A stretch of 64,000 nucleotides of DNA from Arcobacter vandammei (GCF_016106035.1 NZ_JADKPZ010000004.1:1-64000), one strand, 5' to 3'. Shown: positions 9,625-19,121, counted from the stretch's first letter. The notes: generated from the sequence alone by a model not told the origin. Program-made: numbers and translations.

Positions 9625-9650
9625 ATAATGATAAATTTACTTATCATTAT
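9625..9650. promoter_or_regulatory. Perfect inverted repeat upstream of hipAB (candidate operator)
   Basis: ATAATGATAA, a 6-nt spacer, then TTATCATTAT: two perfect 10-bp arms ending about 10 bp before the hipA start codon. Its position and symmetry suit autoregulation by a dimeric HTH antitoxin such as HipB. Confidence 0.7.
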
Positions 9651-9683
9651 AAGATATTTAAGAATAAATGTAAAGCAATTTTA

Positions 9684-10532
9684 TCATTTAACTTTAATCC
9701 TATAGCTACAAGAGAACTCTTCATCCTCTTTTAAAAGTAAAATACCTTTTTTATCTTCTATTTTTTGATTTGAATTTTTTTCATCTGCTATTCCAAACCA
9801 AGGTTCAATACAAACAAATGGTGTATTATTTGGCTTTGACCAAATACCCAAATATGGAAAATTATCAAACTCTACTTTTAATATTGTATTTTTTTCATCT
9901 CTTAAAATAACAGAATTTATATTTTTATCACAAAAAATCAAAGCATCATCTTTAAAAATATTTTTATCTAAAATAAGCCTATTTTCTAAAAATTCTAAAT
10001 CTTCATTTTTATATATCAAGCCATTTTCATCTAAAAAATATCTTTTAGATCTTGTAATATTTTCAAATTCTAAAAAATCACCATTTGAAATATTAAAAGC
10101 TGGATGAGCTCCAATAGAAAAATATATATCTTTTGTATCTCTATTTTTTACTTTATAAGATATTTTTAGACTATTTTTCTCCAATTTATAAGAGATAATA
10201 AATTCAAAAGAAAATGGATATATTTTTATACTCTCTTCATCATTTTTTAAAATAAACTCTATAAAATCTTCTTCTTTTCTTAAAGCTTCAAACTCTTTAT
10301 CTCTTGCAAAACCGTGTTGAGTTAGAGAATATTTTTGATTTTTATAAATGTAGCTATCATCTTTTAATCTACCAACAATTGGAAAAAGCACAGGAGAGTG
10401 TCTAGCCCAATATTTACTATCTCCTTGCCAAATATACTCAAAATCTTCATCGCACCTTTTTAAGCTATTTAGTTCTGCTCCAAAAGATTTTATTTTTGCT
10501 TTTATAGAGCTATTTTTTATCTCATAATTCAA
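9684..10532 (-). CDS. Aldose 1-epimerase family protein (LacX/YeaD-like)
   Basis: A 282-residue galactose-mutarotase-fold protein. Visible family features are AELNSLKR near the N-terminus, YWARHSPVLFPIVGRLKDD, QHGFARDKEF with a conserved His, FSIGAHPAFN with the second active-site His, and the C-terminal CIEPWFG motif. The LacX-like branch includes hexose-phosphate mutarotases, but the physiological sugar here is unknown. It lies 27 nt downstream of the seven-MCE-domain gene on the same strand and may share its transcript, without an obvious functional link. Confidence 0.85.
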   Translation of the reverse strand: MNYEIKNSSIKAKIKSFGAELNSLKRCDEDFEYIWQGDSKYWARHSPVLFPIVGRLKDDSYIYKNQKYSLTQHGFARDKEFEALRKEEDFIEFILKNDEESIKIYPFSFEFIISYKLEKNSLKISYKVKNRDTKDIYFSIGAHPAFNISNGDFLEFENITRSKRYFLDENGLIYKNEDLEFLENRLILDKNIFKDDALIFCDKNINSVILRDEKNTILKVEFDNFPYLGIWSKPNNTPFVCIEPWFGIADEKNSNQKIEDKKGILLLKEDEEFSCSYRIKVK

Positions 10533-10559
10533 TTTTTTAACCTTAGTTTTTTATAAAAT

Positions 10560-13217
10560 TTATTTAATACTTGGGCTTATACTCTTCCAATCTTCTCTTA
10601 ATGTTTTATTCAAATTAAATCTATCATTTGATGTTGCTATTTCATTGTATTCATAAGGAGTAACCACAACAAGCCCACCTTTAAGTAAACTAGTAAAAGT
10701 ATTTGACTCTATTTTTGAACCAGAAAAAATAGAAAATTCCATCTCAAAACCGCTAATATCATAAAATTCAGAGTTTTTTCGTACAAATTTTTTATATTTA
10801 TCAAAAATCAAACAATCAACTATAACTCTTGAAGCATCAGTACTTAAATCAACTCTTAATACTTTTCCAATTTGTACATTTTTATAATAAATAGGTGAAT
10901 CAACATTTACACTAGATGCTGTTTTATCTTCTACTTTTATAATAGTTCCAATATCTGAACTCACACTTGGTTCTTTATCACTTCCTATAAATCTTGTTTG
11001 GTATTCGCTTCTATCATTTTTAATTACACCAATATTTACAGCCATCAAAGTTGAACCTACATTTGCAACTTCTTGAAGAGAAATTCTAGGTTTCTTAAGA
11101 TAAAAAATTGTTCCTTCTTTTGCAAAATCACCAAAATCTCTATCTATTATCACTTTTACTTCAACTTTTTGATTTTTATTTAGAGATATTTTTTTAACTT
11201 TTCCTATATTTGCACCTTTATAAACTATTTTTGAGAAATCTTCTTGTAAACCTTCAACATCATCAAAAATAATAGTTATCATATTTGTAGCCATTTGCAT
11301 ATCATCAAAACTTGAATAAATCTCGTGGTTACCTAAAGGAGTTTTTGAACTATTATCTAGCTCTATTGAGCCTTCTAAAAGACTTGTAAAATTATCAACT
11401 TCAAATAAAACTCCACTCAAACTTGCCTTAAAATCTATTTTTGGTTTTTTATAAAATCTACTTGTATTTTTTATATAGTTTCTAAACTCTTCATATACAA
11501 AAATCTCAACTTTTGAAACTCTATCATCAAATTTTATATTTTTTACAAAACCTATCTCTTGATTTTTATAAATAAGTGCCATATTTTCTTTGATTACAAA
11601 ACTATTATCAAACTCAGTATATACAATAAAACCACTACTTTTATCTCTATTAATTTTTTCTATATCTTTATATGAAGAGTATAAAGTAAACTCTTTTTTA
11701 CTTAATTTTCCATCATTTTTATTTGAAATAAGCCCAATAGAACCATTTAAAACTGATTCTAAACCACTATAATTTAGATTTAAATCAAAGTTTTTTATCT
11801 CTAATATTTTTGAACTCATATCATAAAATTTGCTATTATCGTTTATCAAATCTTTATATTTTTCATCTATTAATATAGATATTCTTACACTTTTATAATC
11901 TTTACTTAGTTCATAGCTATCAACTCTTCCAACTTCAATATTTTTATAATATATTTTCGTTCTTTCATTAATAGAGTTCAAACTATTTGAAGTTAAATCA
12001 ATTTTTATAGTATGTAAACTCTTTTTTAAATCTTTCTTTGATACTCCAGAGAATTTATCACTAAAATCACCTTCTTTAAAATCTAGAGAGATAAAATTCC
12101 CTTTTACAATATTTCCTAAATTTTTTATTCCACCAAAAGATATAGTTGGTTCTTCCACAAAAAATCTAGTATTTTTTGTAAGTAGATATTTGTACTCTTC
12201 GTAAACATAAGCCTTTGTACTTAAAATATATTCATGTAATTTAATATTTGTAACCTTCCCTATTTCGATTCCTTTAAATAAAATAGGTGTATTTTCTTCT
12301 ATTCTTGCATCAGTAAAATCTATTGAAAAATATATCTTTTTTTTCAAATCATCTTTTGAAGCATATAAAATTTGAATATCTTCCTTAGATATTTTTTCAT
12401 CATCTTTTGAAGTGGTAACCACTGTAATTCCACCTATAATTGCTGAGTAAAGTGAACCAACTTCAATATTTAATCCACTTGCTCCATAACTTACTTTTAA
12501 GGCTTCATTCATAATAAATTTTGAGCTTTTATTTACTAAATAGTTATATTTATCATAAATATAAACTGTTGCATAAAGCTCCTCTTCTTTAAACTCTTTT
12601 GAAACAACCTCACCTATTTGGTATTTGTTATAAAAAATTGGTGTTCCAACATCAATATTATCTTTGTCATTTGCTAGAAGTGTAACATAGTATCCATTCT
12701 CTTCAAACTCTTCATCTGGTTGAGAATCAAGCCCATTAAAATACCACTTTGGCTTTATATTTTTAATATCATCTCTATTTTTAAAATCTGATGATAGTTC
12801 TATTTTATAACCACTTATTAATGTGCTAAGTCCAGATATTTTTGTCAAAGATACTGTTGGTTTTTTTATCCAAAATTGAGAGTCTTCATTTGCTACATAA
12901 GAAGCTACATCACTATTTACTAAAATATTAACAGCAACACTTTTTAAATCTTCGTGCATAGATATTTTTGTAACTTTTCCTAAAGTAAGCCCCTTGTACT
13001 CCAAAGTTGTAACATTCTCTTTTAATCCTTCTGCACTTTTGAAATATACTACAATATTTGTCCCTTGTTTTGAATACGAATCATAAGCAATATAGCCCAA
13101 AATTCCAAGTATTACCAAAGGAAGTAACCACACAAAAGAGAATTTTCTTTTACTCTCTTTTTCTGCTTTATAAACTACTGTTTCATTTAAATTACTATTA
13201 ATCATCTCTTTTTTCAT
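10560..13217 (-). CDS. letB: LetB/YebT-like protein with seven MCE domains
   Basis: An inner-membrane-anchored periplasmic protein with one N-terminal TM segment (about 27-47), followed by seven MCE (MlaD-like) repeats starting near residues 54, 175, 294, 402, 529, 646 and 757. Each has the pattern of a beta-strand, then xYKxxxIGKVxxI. Seven domains and 885 residues match E. coli LetB (seven MCE rings, about 877 aa) better than PqiB (three). LetB stacks into a tunnel that moves lipids between the membranes. It starts 20 nt inside the upstream PqiA/LetA-type gene, so the set is translationally coupled. Confidence 0.9.
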   Translation of the reverse strand: MKKEMINSNLNETVVYKAEKESKRKFSFVWLLPLVILGILGYIAYDSYSKQGTNIVVYFKSAEGLKENVTTLEYKGLTLGKVTKISMHEDLKSVAVNILVNSDVASYVANEDSQFWIKKPTVSLTKISGLSTLISGYKIELSSDFKNRDDIKNIKPKWYFNGLDSQPDEEFEENGYYVTLLANDKDNIDVGTPIFYNKYQIGEVVSKEFKEEELYATVYIYDKYNYLVNKSSKFIMNEALKVSYGASGLNIEVGSLYSAIIGGITVVTTSKDDEKISKEDIQILYASKDDLKKKIYFSIDFTDARIEENTPILFKGIEIGKVTNIKLHEYILSTKAYVYEEYKYLLTKNTRFFVEEPTISFGGIKNLGNIVKGNFISLDFKEGDFSDKFSGVSKKDLKKSLHTIKIDLTSNSLNSINERTKIYYKNIEVGRVDSYELSKDYKSVRISILIDEKYKDLINDNSKFYDMSSKILEIKNFDLNLNYSGLESVLNGSIGLISNKNDGKLSKKEFTLYSSYKDIEKINRDKSSGFIVYTEFDNSFVIKENMALIYKNQEIGFVKNIKFDDRVSKVEIFVYEEFRNYIKNTSRFYKKPKIDFKASLSGVLFEVDNFTSLLEGSIELDNSSKTPLGNHEIYSSFDDMQMATNMITIIFDDVEGLQEDFSKIVYKGANIGKVKKISLNKNQKVEVKVIIDRDFGDFAKEGTIFYLKKPRISLQEVANVGSTLMAVNIGVIKNDRSEYQTRFIGSDKEPSVSSDIGTIIKVEDKTASSVNVDSPIYYKNVQIGKVLRVDLSTDASRVIVDCLIFDKYKKFVRKNSEFYDISGFEMEFSIFSGSKIESNTFTSLLKGGLVVVTPYEYNEIATSNDRFNLNKTLREDWKSISPSIK

Positions 13218-13791
13218 CCCAAATTATCCTCGTATCAAATCTATTTGCTGCAAAAATTGTAATTATTACCATTAAAGCAAAAGATGTAGCAGCAACTCCA
13301 CCTTTTATATTAAATAACTCATCAAGCTGAACAATTGAAGCTAATAAAGCCACAACATAAATATCAATCATCGACCATTTTCCAATAGCTTCAATATATT
13401 TATAAAGTAAAATCTTTGTTTTATTTTCCATTTGTATATTTATTTTTAGAGTCAAAAAAATAAAAAAGAGAGCAAAAAGCTTTACTATTGGAATAGCAAC
13501 ACTTGCTACAAAAATAACACTTGCTACAAAATAACTTTTCATCTCTAAAAAGCTAATAATTCCTTCAACTATAGTGCTTTCAAGATTTACTCCAAATTGA
13601 GTAACTACCATCATAGGATAAATCATAGCTGGAATATACAAAAGCATAGCACAAATGGTAAGTGCCAATGATATTTGTAAAGAGTTTTCAACCCTTTTTC
13701 TCACTTTATGATTACATCTTTCGCATTTAAAAGGTGTATAATCATCTTTTTCATACACTTTTTTACAATTTTTACAAGATATTAAAACCAT
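13198..13791 (-). CDS. PqiA/LetA-type membrane protein, second half-size subunit
   Basis: A 197-residue protein with an N-terminal rubredoxin-like zinc motif (CKNCKKVYEKDDYTPFKCERC) followed by four hydrophobic segments, i.e. one PqiA domain. E. coli PqiA and LetA carry two such domains in one chain of about 420 residues; here the domains are on separate genes. The family partners MCE proteins in lipid transport across the envelope. The gene abuts the preceding PqiA-type gene and overlaps the letB-like gene by 20 nt. Confidence 0.85.
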   Translation of the reverse strand: MVLISCKNCKKVYEKDDYTPFKCERCNHKVRKRVENSLQISLALTICAMLLYIPAMIYPMMVVTQFGVNLESTIVEGIISFLEMKSYFVASVIFVASVAIPIVKLFALFFIFLTLKINIQMENKTKILLYKYIEAIGKWSMIDIYVVALLASIVQLDELFNIKGGVAATSFALMVIITIFAANRFDTRIIWDEKRDD

Positions 13792-14385
13792 TTAATCATC
13801 CAAAATAGCACTTGCATCAAATTTTATATTTGACATAATAAAACAAAAAACATAAGCTAAAATAACAAAAAATCCTATATCAAATTTTGTATCACTTACC
13901 ATTCCAACAAGCTTAATATAAGTTACAATCAAACTAATAACAAATACTTCTATAAATCCCCACTCTTTAAAAAAATGGTAAGAGTCATATAAAAATGGCT
14001 TTTTAAAAATCTGTACTTTAAATTTTGTTTGAAAAAATACTAAGATTACAACTATTGAGTTTAAAACTGGTGCTAAAATTATTGTAAATAGAACCAAAAA
14101 AGAGACGATATAAAAATCTTGCTCATATAAAATATATACTGTTTTTAAAATATTTGCATCTAATTCCTGACCATTTATATTTAAACTAATAATTGGATAC
14201 AAAGATAAAATAAAAAATAACATTAAACTAGAAATTGCATAAAACAAAGAATCAATAGAAAAATTGTGTTTTTTTGCCAATTTACTCTCACATCTAGGGC
14301 AAATTTGTGAAATAGTTTCATCTTCACTTTTTTCTACAAAAAGTCCACAACTATAACACTCTACTACTTTGTTTAAATCTATCAT
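13792..14385 (-). CDS. PqiA/LetA-type membrane protein, first half-size subunit
   Basis: A 197-residue protein with a zinc-ribbon start (CYSCGLF ... CPRCESKL) and four predicted TM segments (for example SLFYAISSLMLFFILSLYPI), again a single PqiA domain. It is the first gene of a three-gene operon: PqiA-type, PqiA-type, seven-MCE protein. Its stop codon is directly followed by the ATG of the next subunit. The two half-size proteins probably form the equivalent of full-length LetA as a heterodimer, which is inference. Confidence 0.83.
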   Translation of the reverse strand: MIDLNKVVECYSCGLFVEKSEDETISQICPRCESKLAKKHNFSIDSLFYAISSLMLFFILSLYPIISLNINGQELDANILKTVYILYEQDFYIVSFLVLFTIILAPVLNSIVVILVFFQTKFKVQIFKKPFLYDSYHFFKEWGFIEVFVISLIVTYIKLVGMVSDTKFDIGFFVILAYVFCFIMSNIKFDASAILDD

Positions 14386-14493
14386 TATTTACCTATTTTA
14401 AAATTAAAAGATATTATAACAATATTTAAGTAAAGCTATTAAAATATAAACTATTGTACAATAAAATAGAATTTATAATTAAAAAGGTTTAAA

Positions 14494-14928
14494 ATGCAAT
14501 TTAATATATCTTATGCACGGTTTGGTACAAGACCTCAGGTAAAAACTCCAAATAGAAGATTTTTAGAAGTTATGGGTGAAGATGGAATTAGAAAATTAAT
14601 TAGTGACCACTATGACTTAATAAAACAAAGCTCAATATATGATATTTTTCCACAAGATGATGCTGAATATGAACAAGCTAAATTAAACTCTAGCGATTTT
14701 TTCATACAAATTTGTGGTGGAAGAAAATATTTCAATGAGAATCGTGGAGCTCCTATGATGTTTGTTAGACATCAACCATTTAAAATAACTCAAAGTGCAA
14801 GAAAAGTTTGGCTTGAATGTTATATTCCTCTTTTAGAAAAACTAGAAATAGAAGAAGAACTTATAAAATCTTTTTGGGATTATTTAGATATTTTCTCAAT
14901 TTGGATGATAAACACACCTGAAGATTAA
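14494..14928 (+). CDS. Group 2 truncated haemoglobin (trHbO-like)
   Basis: A 144-residue globin of the 2-on-2 fold. The stretch CGGRKYFNENRGAPMMF followed by RHQPFKI matches the group 2 signature, with proximal His93 (F8) and Trp106 in ARKVWLECY (the G8 Trp typical of group 2). It is thus distinct from the group 3 globin Ctb of Campylobacter jejuni. Roles in the family include O2/NO/H2O2 chemistry; the role here is unknown. It stands alone, divergent from the LetA-type genes, and its stop overlaps the convergent urea-channel gene. Confidence 0.85.
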   Translation: MQFNISYARFGTRPQVKTPNRRFLEVMGEDGIRKLISDHYDLIKQSSIYDIFPQDDAEYEQAKLNSSDFFIQICGGRKYFNENRGAPMMFVRHQPFKITQSARKVWLECYIPLLEKLEIEEELIKSFWDYLDIFSIWMINTPED

Positions 14929-15746
14929 ACTTCAGATGTTTTTTTATATAAAAATATCCACGAAACTAAAACAAAAGGGAAAGTCAAAGCTACTAAATTT
15001 AGAGCAAAAAATATCTTTACTACAAAAATAGATAAGATTATTGCCAAGGTTATAGTAAATAGATTTTTCCCAGCATAAACCAAAGATAGTGCTATTAATA
15101 CGGCATTATATCCATATAAACCAACCTCTATATCATTTGTTGCAAAGGAAAATAAATTTGCAAAAATCAAAGCTATAAATGAAGCATAAATTATATAAAA
15201 GAAATCTCTTTTTGAATTTAAAAATACTCCTATAGCTATTAATATTCCACTTAAATAGTAATCTTGAAAAAATACTTGAGAGATATTTAAAAAGATAGTT
15301 TCAAATATATTGTATGAAGTGATATTTTTATTGAGTATTTGTAAATCTAATAAAAAAGTATTTGAAAAATATAAAACTATCCAAACAGTTAAGATAAAAG
15401 GAAAAGTAAATGCTTGAAAATTAATTAAACTATTTTTTAAATAATAAAATACATAAGTAGCAAAAAAACTTGCGAAAATCAAAACTATATATAACCAAAT
15501 AGTGTGTTTAAAAAAGAGTAATAATGCAATTCCTACCAAAGCTCCATTAAAACCATACAATCCATCTTCTATATCATTTTTATTAGATACCAATATTTTT
15601 GCAAAATAGTTTGAAGCAACGACTCCTAAAAGCATACCAAAAGCAAGATTTATAGAGTTTATAAAAATAGCTATAAAGAAAAATAGTCCACTTATTTGAC
15701 TATTTTGAAACATTACTTGGGCAAAACTTTTAAGTGTGCTATTCAT
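14925..15746 (-). CDS. Urea transporter family (UT) channel
   Basis: A 273-residue, highly hydrophobic protein with an internal duplication. Each half carries GLYGFNGALVG or GLYGYNAVLIA and a later FPFILTVW or FPFVLVSW motif, matching the LP-box arrangement of urea channels. The family gives passive urea permeation through the inner membrane. No urease genes lie nearby, so the physiological solute is open. The stop overlaps the globin gene by 4 nt on the opposite strand. It probably shares a transcript with the outer-membrane protein gene upstream. Confidence 0.82.
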   Translation of the reverse strand: MNSTLKSFAQVMFQNSQISGLFFFIAIFINSINLAFGMLLGVVASNYFAKILVSNKNDIEDGLYGFNGALVGIALLLFFKHTIWLYIVLIFASFFATYVFYYLKNSLINFQAFTFPFILTVWIVLYFSNTFLLDLQILNKNITSYNIFETIFLNISQVFFQDYYLSGILIAIGVFLNSKRDFFYIIYASFIALIFANLFSFATNDIEVGLYGYNAVLIALSLVYAGKNLFTITLAIILSIFVVKIFFALNLVALTFPFVLVSWIFLYKKTSEV

Positions 15747-15749
15747 TTT

Positions 15750-16229
15750 CTAAAAACCAAATCTAATCCCTAAACTAGCGGTATCGTAATCATAAGAGTA
15801 GTTACTTTTACTCATATTCATAGTTTTATATGAACCCTCAACTGAAACTAAAGAGCTAATTCTATACTCTAAAGCTCCACCATAACCTAAACCTGTATAT
15901 GTACTATTATCAAAAAATTGTACTGCACCACTTCCTATTGCATAGGCTCTTAAATTAGGAATAAACTCATATCCTAATTTTAAATCCAAATCCAAAGTTG
16001 TAGCACTAAGTCCTGTTTTAACTCTTCCATAACTAAGACTATTTGAAAAACCAGCTAAAATTCCATTATCAAATTTTGTACTAGTATCTTGAGCAATTGT
16101 ATATTGTGTATAACTATTCTTATCAACCTTAGCTGCACTAAGACCTGCATAAAATTTTGTGTCCATTGCAAATAAAGAGCTTAAAAACCCAAAAAATATC
16201 CCAAAAAACAATATTTTATCTATTTTCAT
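15750..16229 (-). CDS. Small outer-membrane beta-barrel protein
   Basis: A 159-residue protein with a signal peptide (MKIDKILFFGIFFGFLSSLFA, cut near residue 21), alternating beta-strand residues, and a terminal aromatic ending SLGIRFGF, as in eight-stranded OmpA/OmpX-like barrels. The specific function is not recognisable. It lies 3 nt upstream of the urea-channel gene on the same strand, so it could help urea cross the outer membrane; this is only a guess from context. Confidence 0.7.
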   Translation of the reverse strand: MKIDKILFFGIFFGFLSSLFAMDTKFYAGLSAAKVDKNSYTQYTIAQDTSTKFDNGILAGFSNSLSYGRVKTGLSATTLDLDLKLGYEFIPNLRAYAIGSGAVQFFDNSTYTGLGYGGALEYRISSLVSVEGSYKTMNMSKSNYSYDYDTASLGIRFGF

Positions 16230-16331
16230 ACTATGACTCCTAATTTAAAATCAGATTATATTAAACTAGCTCTTAAAAGCCAAAATAAGCCTCTTTTGAG
16301 TACAATCGCTGAAAAATTATGGAAATTTAAA

Positions 16332-17228
16332 ATGAGTATTCAAATTCAAGGTATTATTTTTGCTGTTGTTTCAGCTGTTGCTTACGGGATGAACCCTTTT
16401 GGGGCTCTATTTTTATATCAAGAAGGACTAAATGTAAGCTCTGTTGTATTTTACAGATTTTTATTTGCTGTTATTCTCTTAGCTTTGTTAATGAGTTTTC
16501 AAAAAAAATCATTTTATGTTACAAAAAAAGAGTTGTCATTTTTAGCACTAATTGGCTCTTTATTTGGATTTTCTGCTTTATGTCTATTTGGAAGCTTTTT
16601 ATATATGGATGCTGGACTTGCTTCAACTATTTTATTTATTTACCCTATTTTTGTAGCTGTTATTATGAGTGTTGTTTTTAAAGAAAAAGTATCAATCATA
16701 ACTGTTTTATCAATACTTATAGCATTTACAGGAGTTATCTTACTATTTGAAATTGGTGGAGAGAGTATCGATTTCATTGGTATTGTTTTAGTTATTATTT
16801 CATCTTTATTTTATGCAATTTATATAGTAATTGTAAATAAAGCTTTAAAAATTCCAGCAATAAAACTTACATTTTACTCTATGTTTTTTTGTACATTGAC
16901 TATTTTAATCTACTCATTTTTTGATGAGAAATATGCTATTCAGAGCTTAATAACTTTTAATATGTGGTTTTTCTCAATATTTTTAGCCATTGTTCCAACT
17001 GTTATATCATTGATTTTTTTAATTAAAGCTATAAATATGATAGGTGCAACACCTACATCTATTTTAGGAGCATTAGAGCCATTAACCGCTGTTATGATAG
17101 GTGTTTTAGTATTTAATGAAAAACTAACAATTTCTTTGGGTATAGGAATAGTTCTAATTTTATTTGGTGTTACTTTAATTGTAGCAAAAGATATAATCGA
17201 GAAAAAATTTAAGATTGAAAAAGTTTAA
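16332..17228 (+). CDS. EamA/DMT-superfamily permease
   Basis: About 298 residues with ten predicted TM helices in two EamA repeats (first VVSAVAYGMNPFGALF, second ending IGATPTSILGALEPLTAVMIGVLVFNEKL). The PLTAVMIGVLVFNE stretch is the typical EamA end-of-repeat motif. The frame is open from an ATG at 16233, but that start has no RBS and gives a charged 33-residue leader. ATG 16332 sits behind GGAAA and begins directly before TM1. DMT exporters move amino acids or metabolites; substrate unknown. Confidence 0.8.
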   Translation: MSIQIQGIIFAVVSAVAYGMNPFGALFLYQEGLNVSSVVFYRFLFAVILLALLMSFQKKSFYVTKKELSFLALIGSLFGFSALCLFGSFLYMDAGLASTILFIYPIFVAVIMSVVFKEKVSIITVLSILIAFTGVILLFEIGGESIDFIGIVLVIISSLFYAIYIVIVNKALKIPAIKLTFYSMFFCTLTILIYSFFDEKYAIQSLITFNMWFFSIFLAIVPTVISLIFLIKAINMIGATPTSILGALEPLTAVMIGVLVFNEKLTISLGIGIVLILFGVTLIVAKDIIEKKFKIEKV

Positions 17229-17236
17229 TAAATATG

Positions 17237-17266
17237 AGATAAAAAGCTATTTCTAGCTTTTTATCT
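17237..17266. terminator. Bidirectional terminator
   Basis: A perfect 13-bp stem (AGATAAAAAGCTA, loop TTTC, TAGCTTTTTATCT) followed by a T-rich stretch. It lies between the convergent EamA permease and the small TM-protein gene. Confidence 0.8.
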
Positions 17267-17269
17267 ATT

Positions 17270-17467
17270 TTATTTTGCTGGAATTTGTGTTTTTTCTTGA
17301 ATTTGTATAGCTTCTTCTTGAATTGGTTGTTTTAAATATGCAAAAATTGCACCAATTATTAAAAGTACAATAACTATTAATCTTACAGTATTTCTTTTCT
17401 GTTTTGACTCGTTTCCATTATAATCATCTATTTTTGTTAAAGTTGGTTCACCACTATTTTTTGACAT
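17270..17467 (-). CDS. Small single-TM hypothetical protein
   Basis: 65 residues: a polar N-terminal half (1-27), one TM segment (LIVIVLLIIGAIFAYL, about 30-45) and a short Gln/Glu-rich C-terminal tail. No family recognised. A strong RBS (AAAAAGGAG) precedes the ATG, and it follows the ybaK-like gene by 18 nt on the same strand, so it is probably expressed. Confidence 0.6.
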   Translation of the reverse strand: MSKNSGEPTLTKIDDYNGNESKQKRNTVRLIVIVLLIIGAIFAYLKQPIQEEAIQIQEKTQIPAK

Positions 17468-17485
17468 ACAAAACTCCTTTTTATT

Positions 17486-17953
17486 TTATGCAGTAATTTT
17501 ACCTATTTTTGCATTTAAAAGAACTTCTAAATCTTTTGGATTCAGTTCTATATCCAATCCTCTTTTTCCACCACTAATAAAAATTGTTTTAAAATCTTTT
17601 ACTGTTTCATCTAAAATTGTTCGCAAAAGTCTTTTTTGCCCTAAAGGAGAAATGCCACCAAGTAAATACCCAGTAACCTTTTGAGCCTCATCTTTTGAAG
17701 CCATTTGTGCCTTTTTTGAATCAAAAATATCAGCTACATTTTTTAAACTTAACTGCTTTGAAACAGGAACAACACAAACAACCAACTCTTTTGGACTTAA
17801 TTCCACAAGCAATGTTTTATATACTTGGTTTGCATCAAGTCCTAATTTTTCAACTGCTTCATCTCCAAAATTTACACAAGCTGGATCATGGTCATATTTA
17901 TGAATTTGAAAATTACATTTATGTTTTTTTAGCAAATTAATAGCAGGAGTCAT
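17486..17953 (-). CDS. ybaK: Cys-tRNA(Pro)/Cys-tRNA(Cys) deacylase YbaK
   Basis: A 155-residue YbaK/ProX-type editing domain that hydrolyses misacylated Cys-tRNA(Pro) in trans. Features are the N-terminal TPAINLLKKHKCNFQIHKYDHD, the conserved QVYKTLLVEL with the catalytic-type lysine, and the C-terminal GYLLGGISPLGQKR and FISGGKRGLDIELNPKDL motifs. Length is standard. Upstream of the small TM protein on the same strand. Confidence 0.93.
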   Translation of the reverse strand: MTPAINLLKKHKCNFQIHKYDHDPACVNFGDEAVEKLGLDANQVYKTLLVELSPKELVVCVVPVSKQLSLKNVADIFDSKKAQMASKDEAQKVTGYLLGGISPLGQKRLLRTILDETVKDFKTIFISGGKRGLDIELNPKDLEVLLNAKIGKITA

Positions 17954-18059
17954 TTTACCTCTATATTTAGATATTTTAAAATATACTTTTAAATTTTACT
18001 ATACTATTTCCTTATTTATCATATAATAAAACAAAATTATAAAATATCGGGATAAAAAA

Positions 18060-19121
18060 ATGAATTATAGAAATTTAGAAGAAGAGATAAAAGCTTTAGA
18101 ACTTGGACTTCCTCCACTAGAAAATGATGGATTTATAGGAGGTAGATTAAGCCCAGAAGATGCTACTTTGGTTTTACTACCAGTTCCTTGGGAAGCTACT
18201 GTTTCTTTTGGAGAGGGAACAGCTAGTGCACCTGAGGCTATAAAGTTAGCAAGTCATCAACTAGATGTTGAAAACTATCACTATATTAAGCCTTATAGTG
18301 CAGGAATTTCTATGCTTGAATCAGATAAAAATATAAAAAAATTGAGTTCTAAAGCTAGAAAAAAAGCGATAAAAGTTATTGAAGCTTTAGAAAATGAGAA
18401 AAATGATAAAAAAGCTTTAAAATTTGTAAATGAAGCTTCAAAAACTTTAAATAGTTTTGTTTATGAAAAATCACTAGAGCAAATAAAAAATGGAAAATTT
18501 GTAGCTGTTGTAGGTGGTGACCACTCTTGCCCACTTGGACTTATAAAAGCTTTAAATGATACTTTAGATGAAGAGTTTGGAATACTTCATGTAGATGCTC
18601 ATCACGATTTAAGAGAGGCTTATGAAGGCTTTATTTACTCTCATGCTTCGATTTTTTATAATGTTTTAAATGAGTGTGATAAAGTTTCACGACTTGTACA
18701 AGTTGGAATAAGAGATTATAGTAAAGAAGAGTCTCAAAGAATGCAAAATTTGGGTGAAAAAGGTGCATGTTTGTATGATACAGCTATGCAAAGCCAATTA
18801 GCAAGTGGAAAATCTTTGGAAGAACTTTTCTCTTTTTATATTGAAAAATTACCACAAAATGTATATTTATCTATTGATATAGACGGACTTGAACCTCTAA
18901 ACTGTCCAAACACAGGAACTCCAGTACCTAGTGGACTAAGATATGGAGAACTTGAACATCTTATTTTTATGATTGTAAAAAGTGGAAGAAATATAATAGG
19001 TTTTGATTTATGTGAAGTTGGAACAAGTAATGATGGCTTTGATGAAAATGTAGGAGCTAGGGTTTTATACAATCTTTGTGGAGCATTGTTAGCAAGTCAA
19101 GGGAAAATTGAGTTTAGGTAA
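18060..19121 (+). CDS. speB: Agmatinase (arginase/ureohydrolase family)
   Basis: A binuclear-metal hydrolase of the ureohydrolase family. Ligand motifs are GGDHSCPLG, VDAHHDLREAYEG (a DAHxDLR variant) and SIDIDGLEPLNCPNTGTP. At 353 residues it is about 50 longer than E. coli SpeB because of an insert rich in Lys and Glu (about residues 95-140). Agmatinase makes putrescine and urea, which fits the nearby urea channel and the polyamine importer at 35-38 kb, but arginase or guanidinobutyrase activity cannot be excluded. The stop codon lies in a shared terminator. Confidence 0.82.
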   Translation: MNYRNLEEEIKALELGLPPLENDGFIGGRLSPEDATLVLLPVPWEATVSFGEGTASAPEAIKLASHQLDVENYHYIKPYSAGISMLESDKNIKKLSSKARKKAIKVIEALENEKNDKKALKFVNEASKTLNSFVYEKSLEQIKNGKFVAVVGGDHSCPLGLIKALNDTLDEEFGILHVDAHHDLREAYEGFIYSHASIFYNVLNECDKVSRLVQVGIRDYSKEESQRMQNLGEKGACLYDTAMQSQLASGKSLEELFSFYIEKLPQNVYLSIDIDGLEPLNCPNTGTPVPSGLRYGELEHLIFMIVKSGRNIIGFDLCEVGTSNDGFDENVGARVLYNLCGALLASQGKIEFR

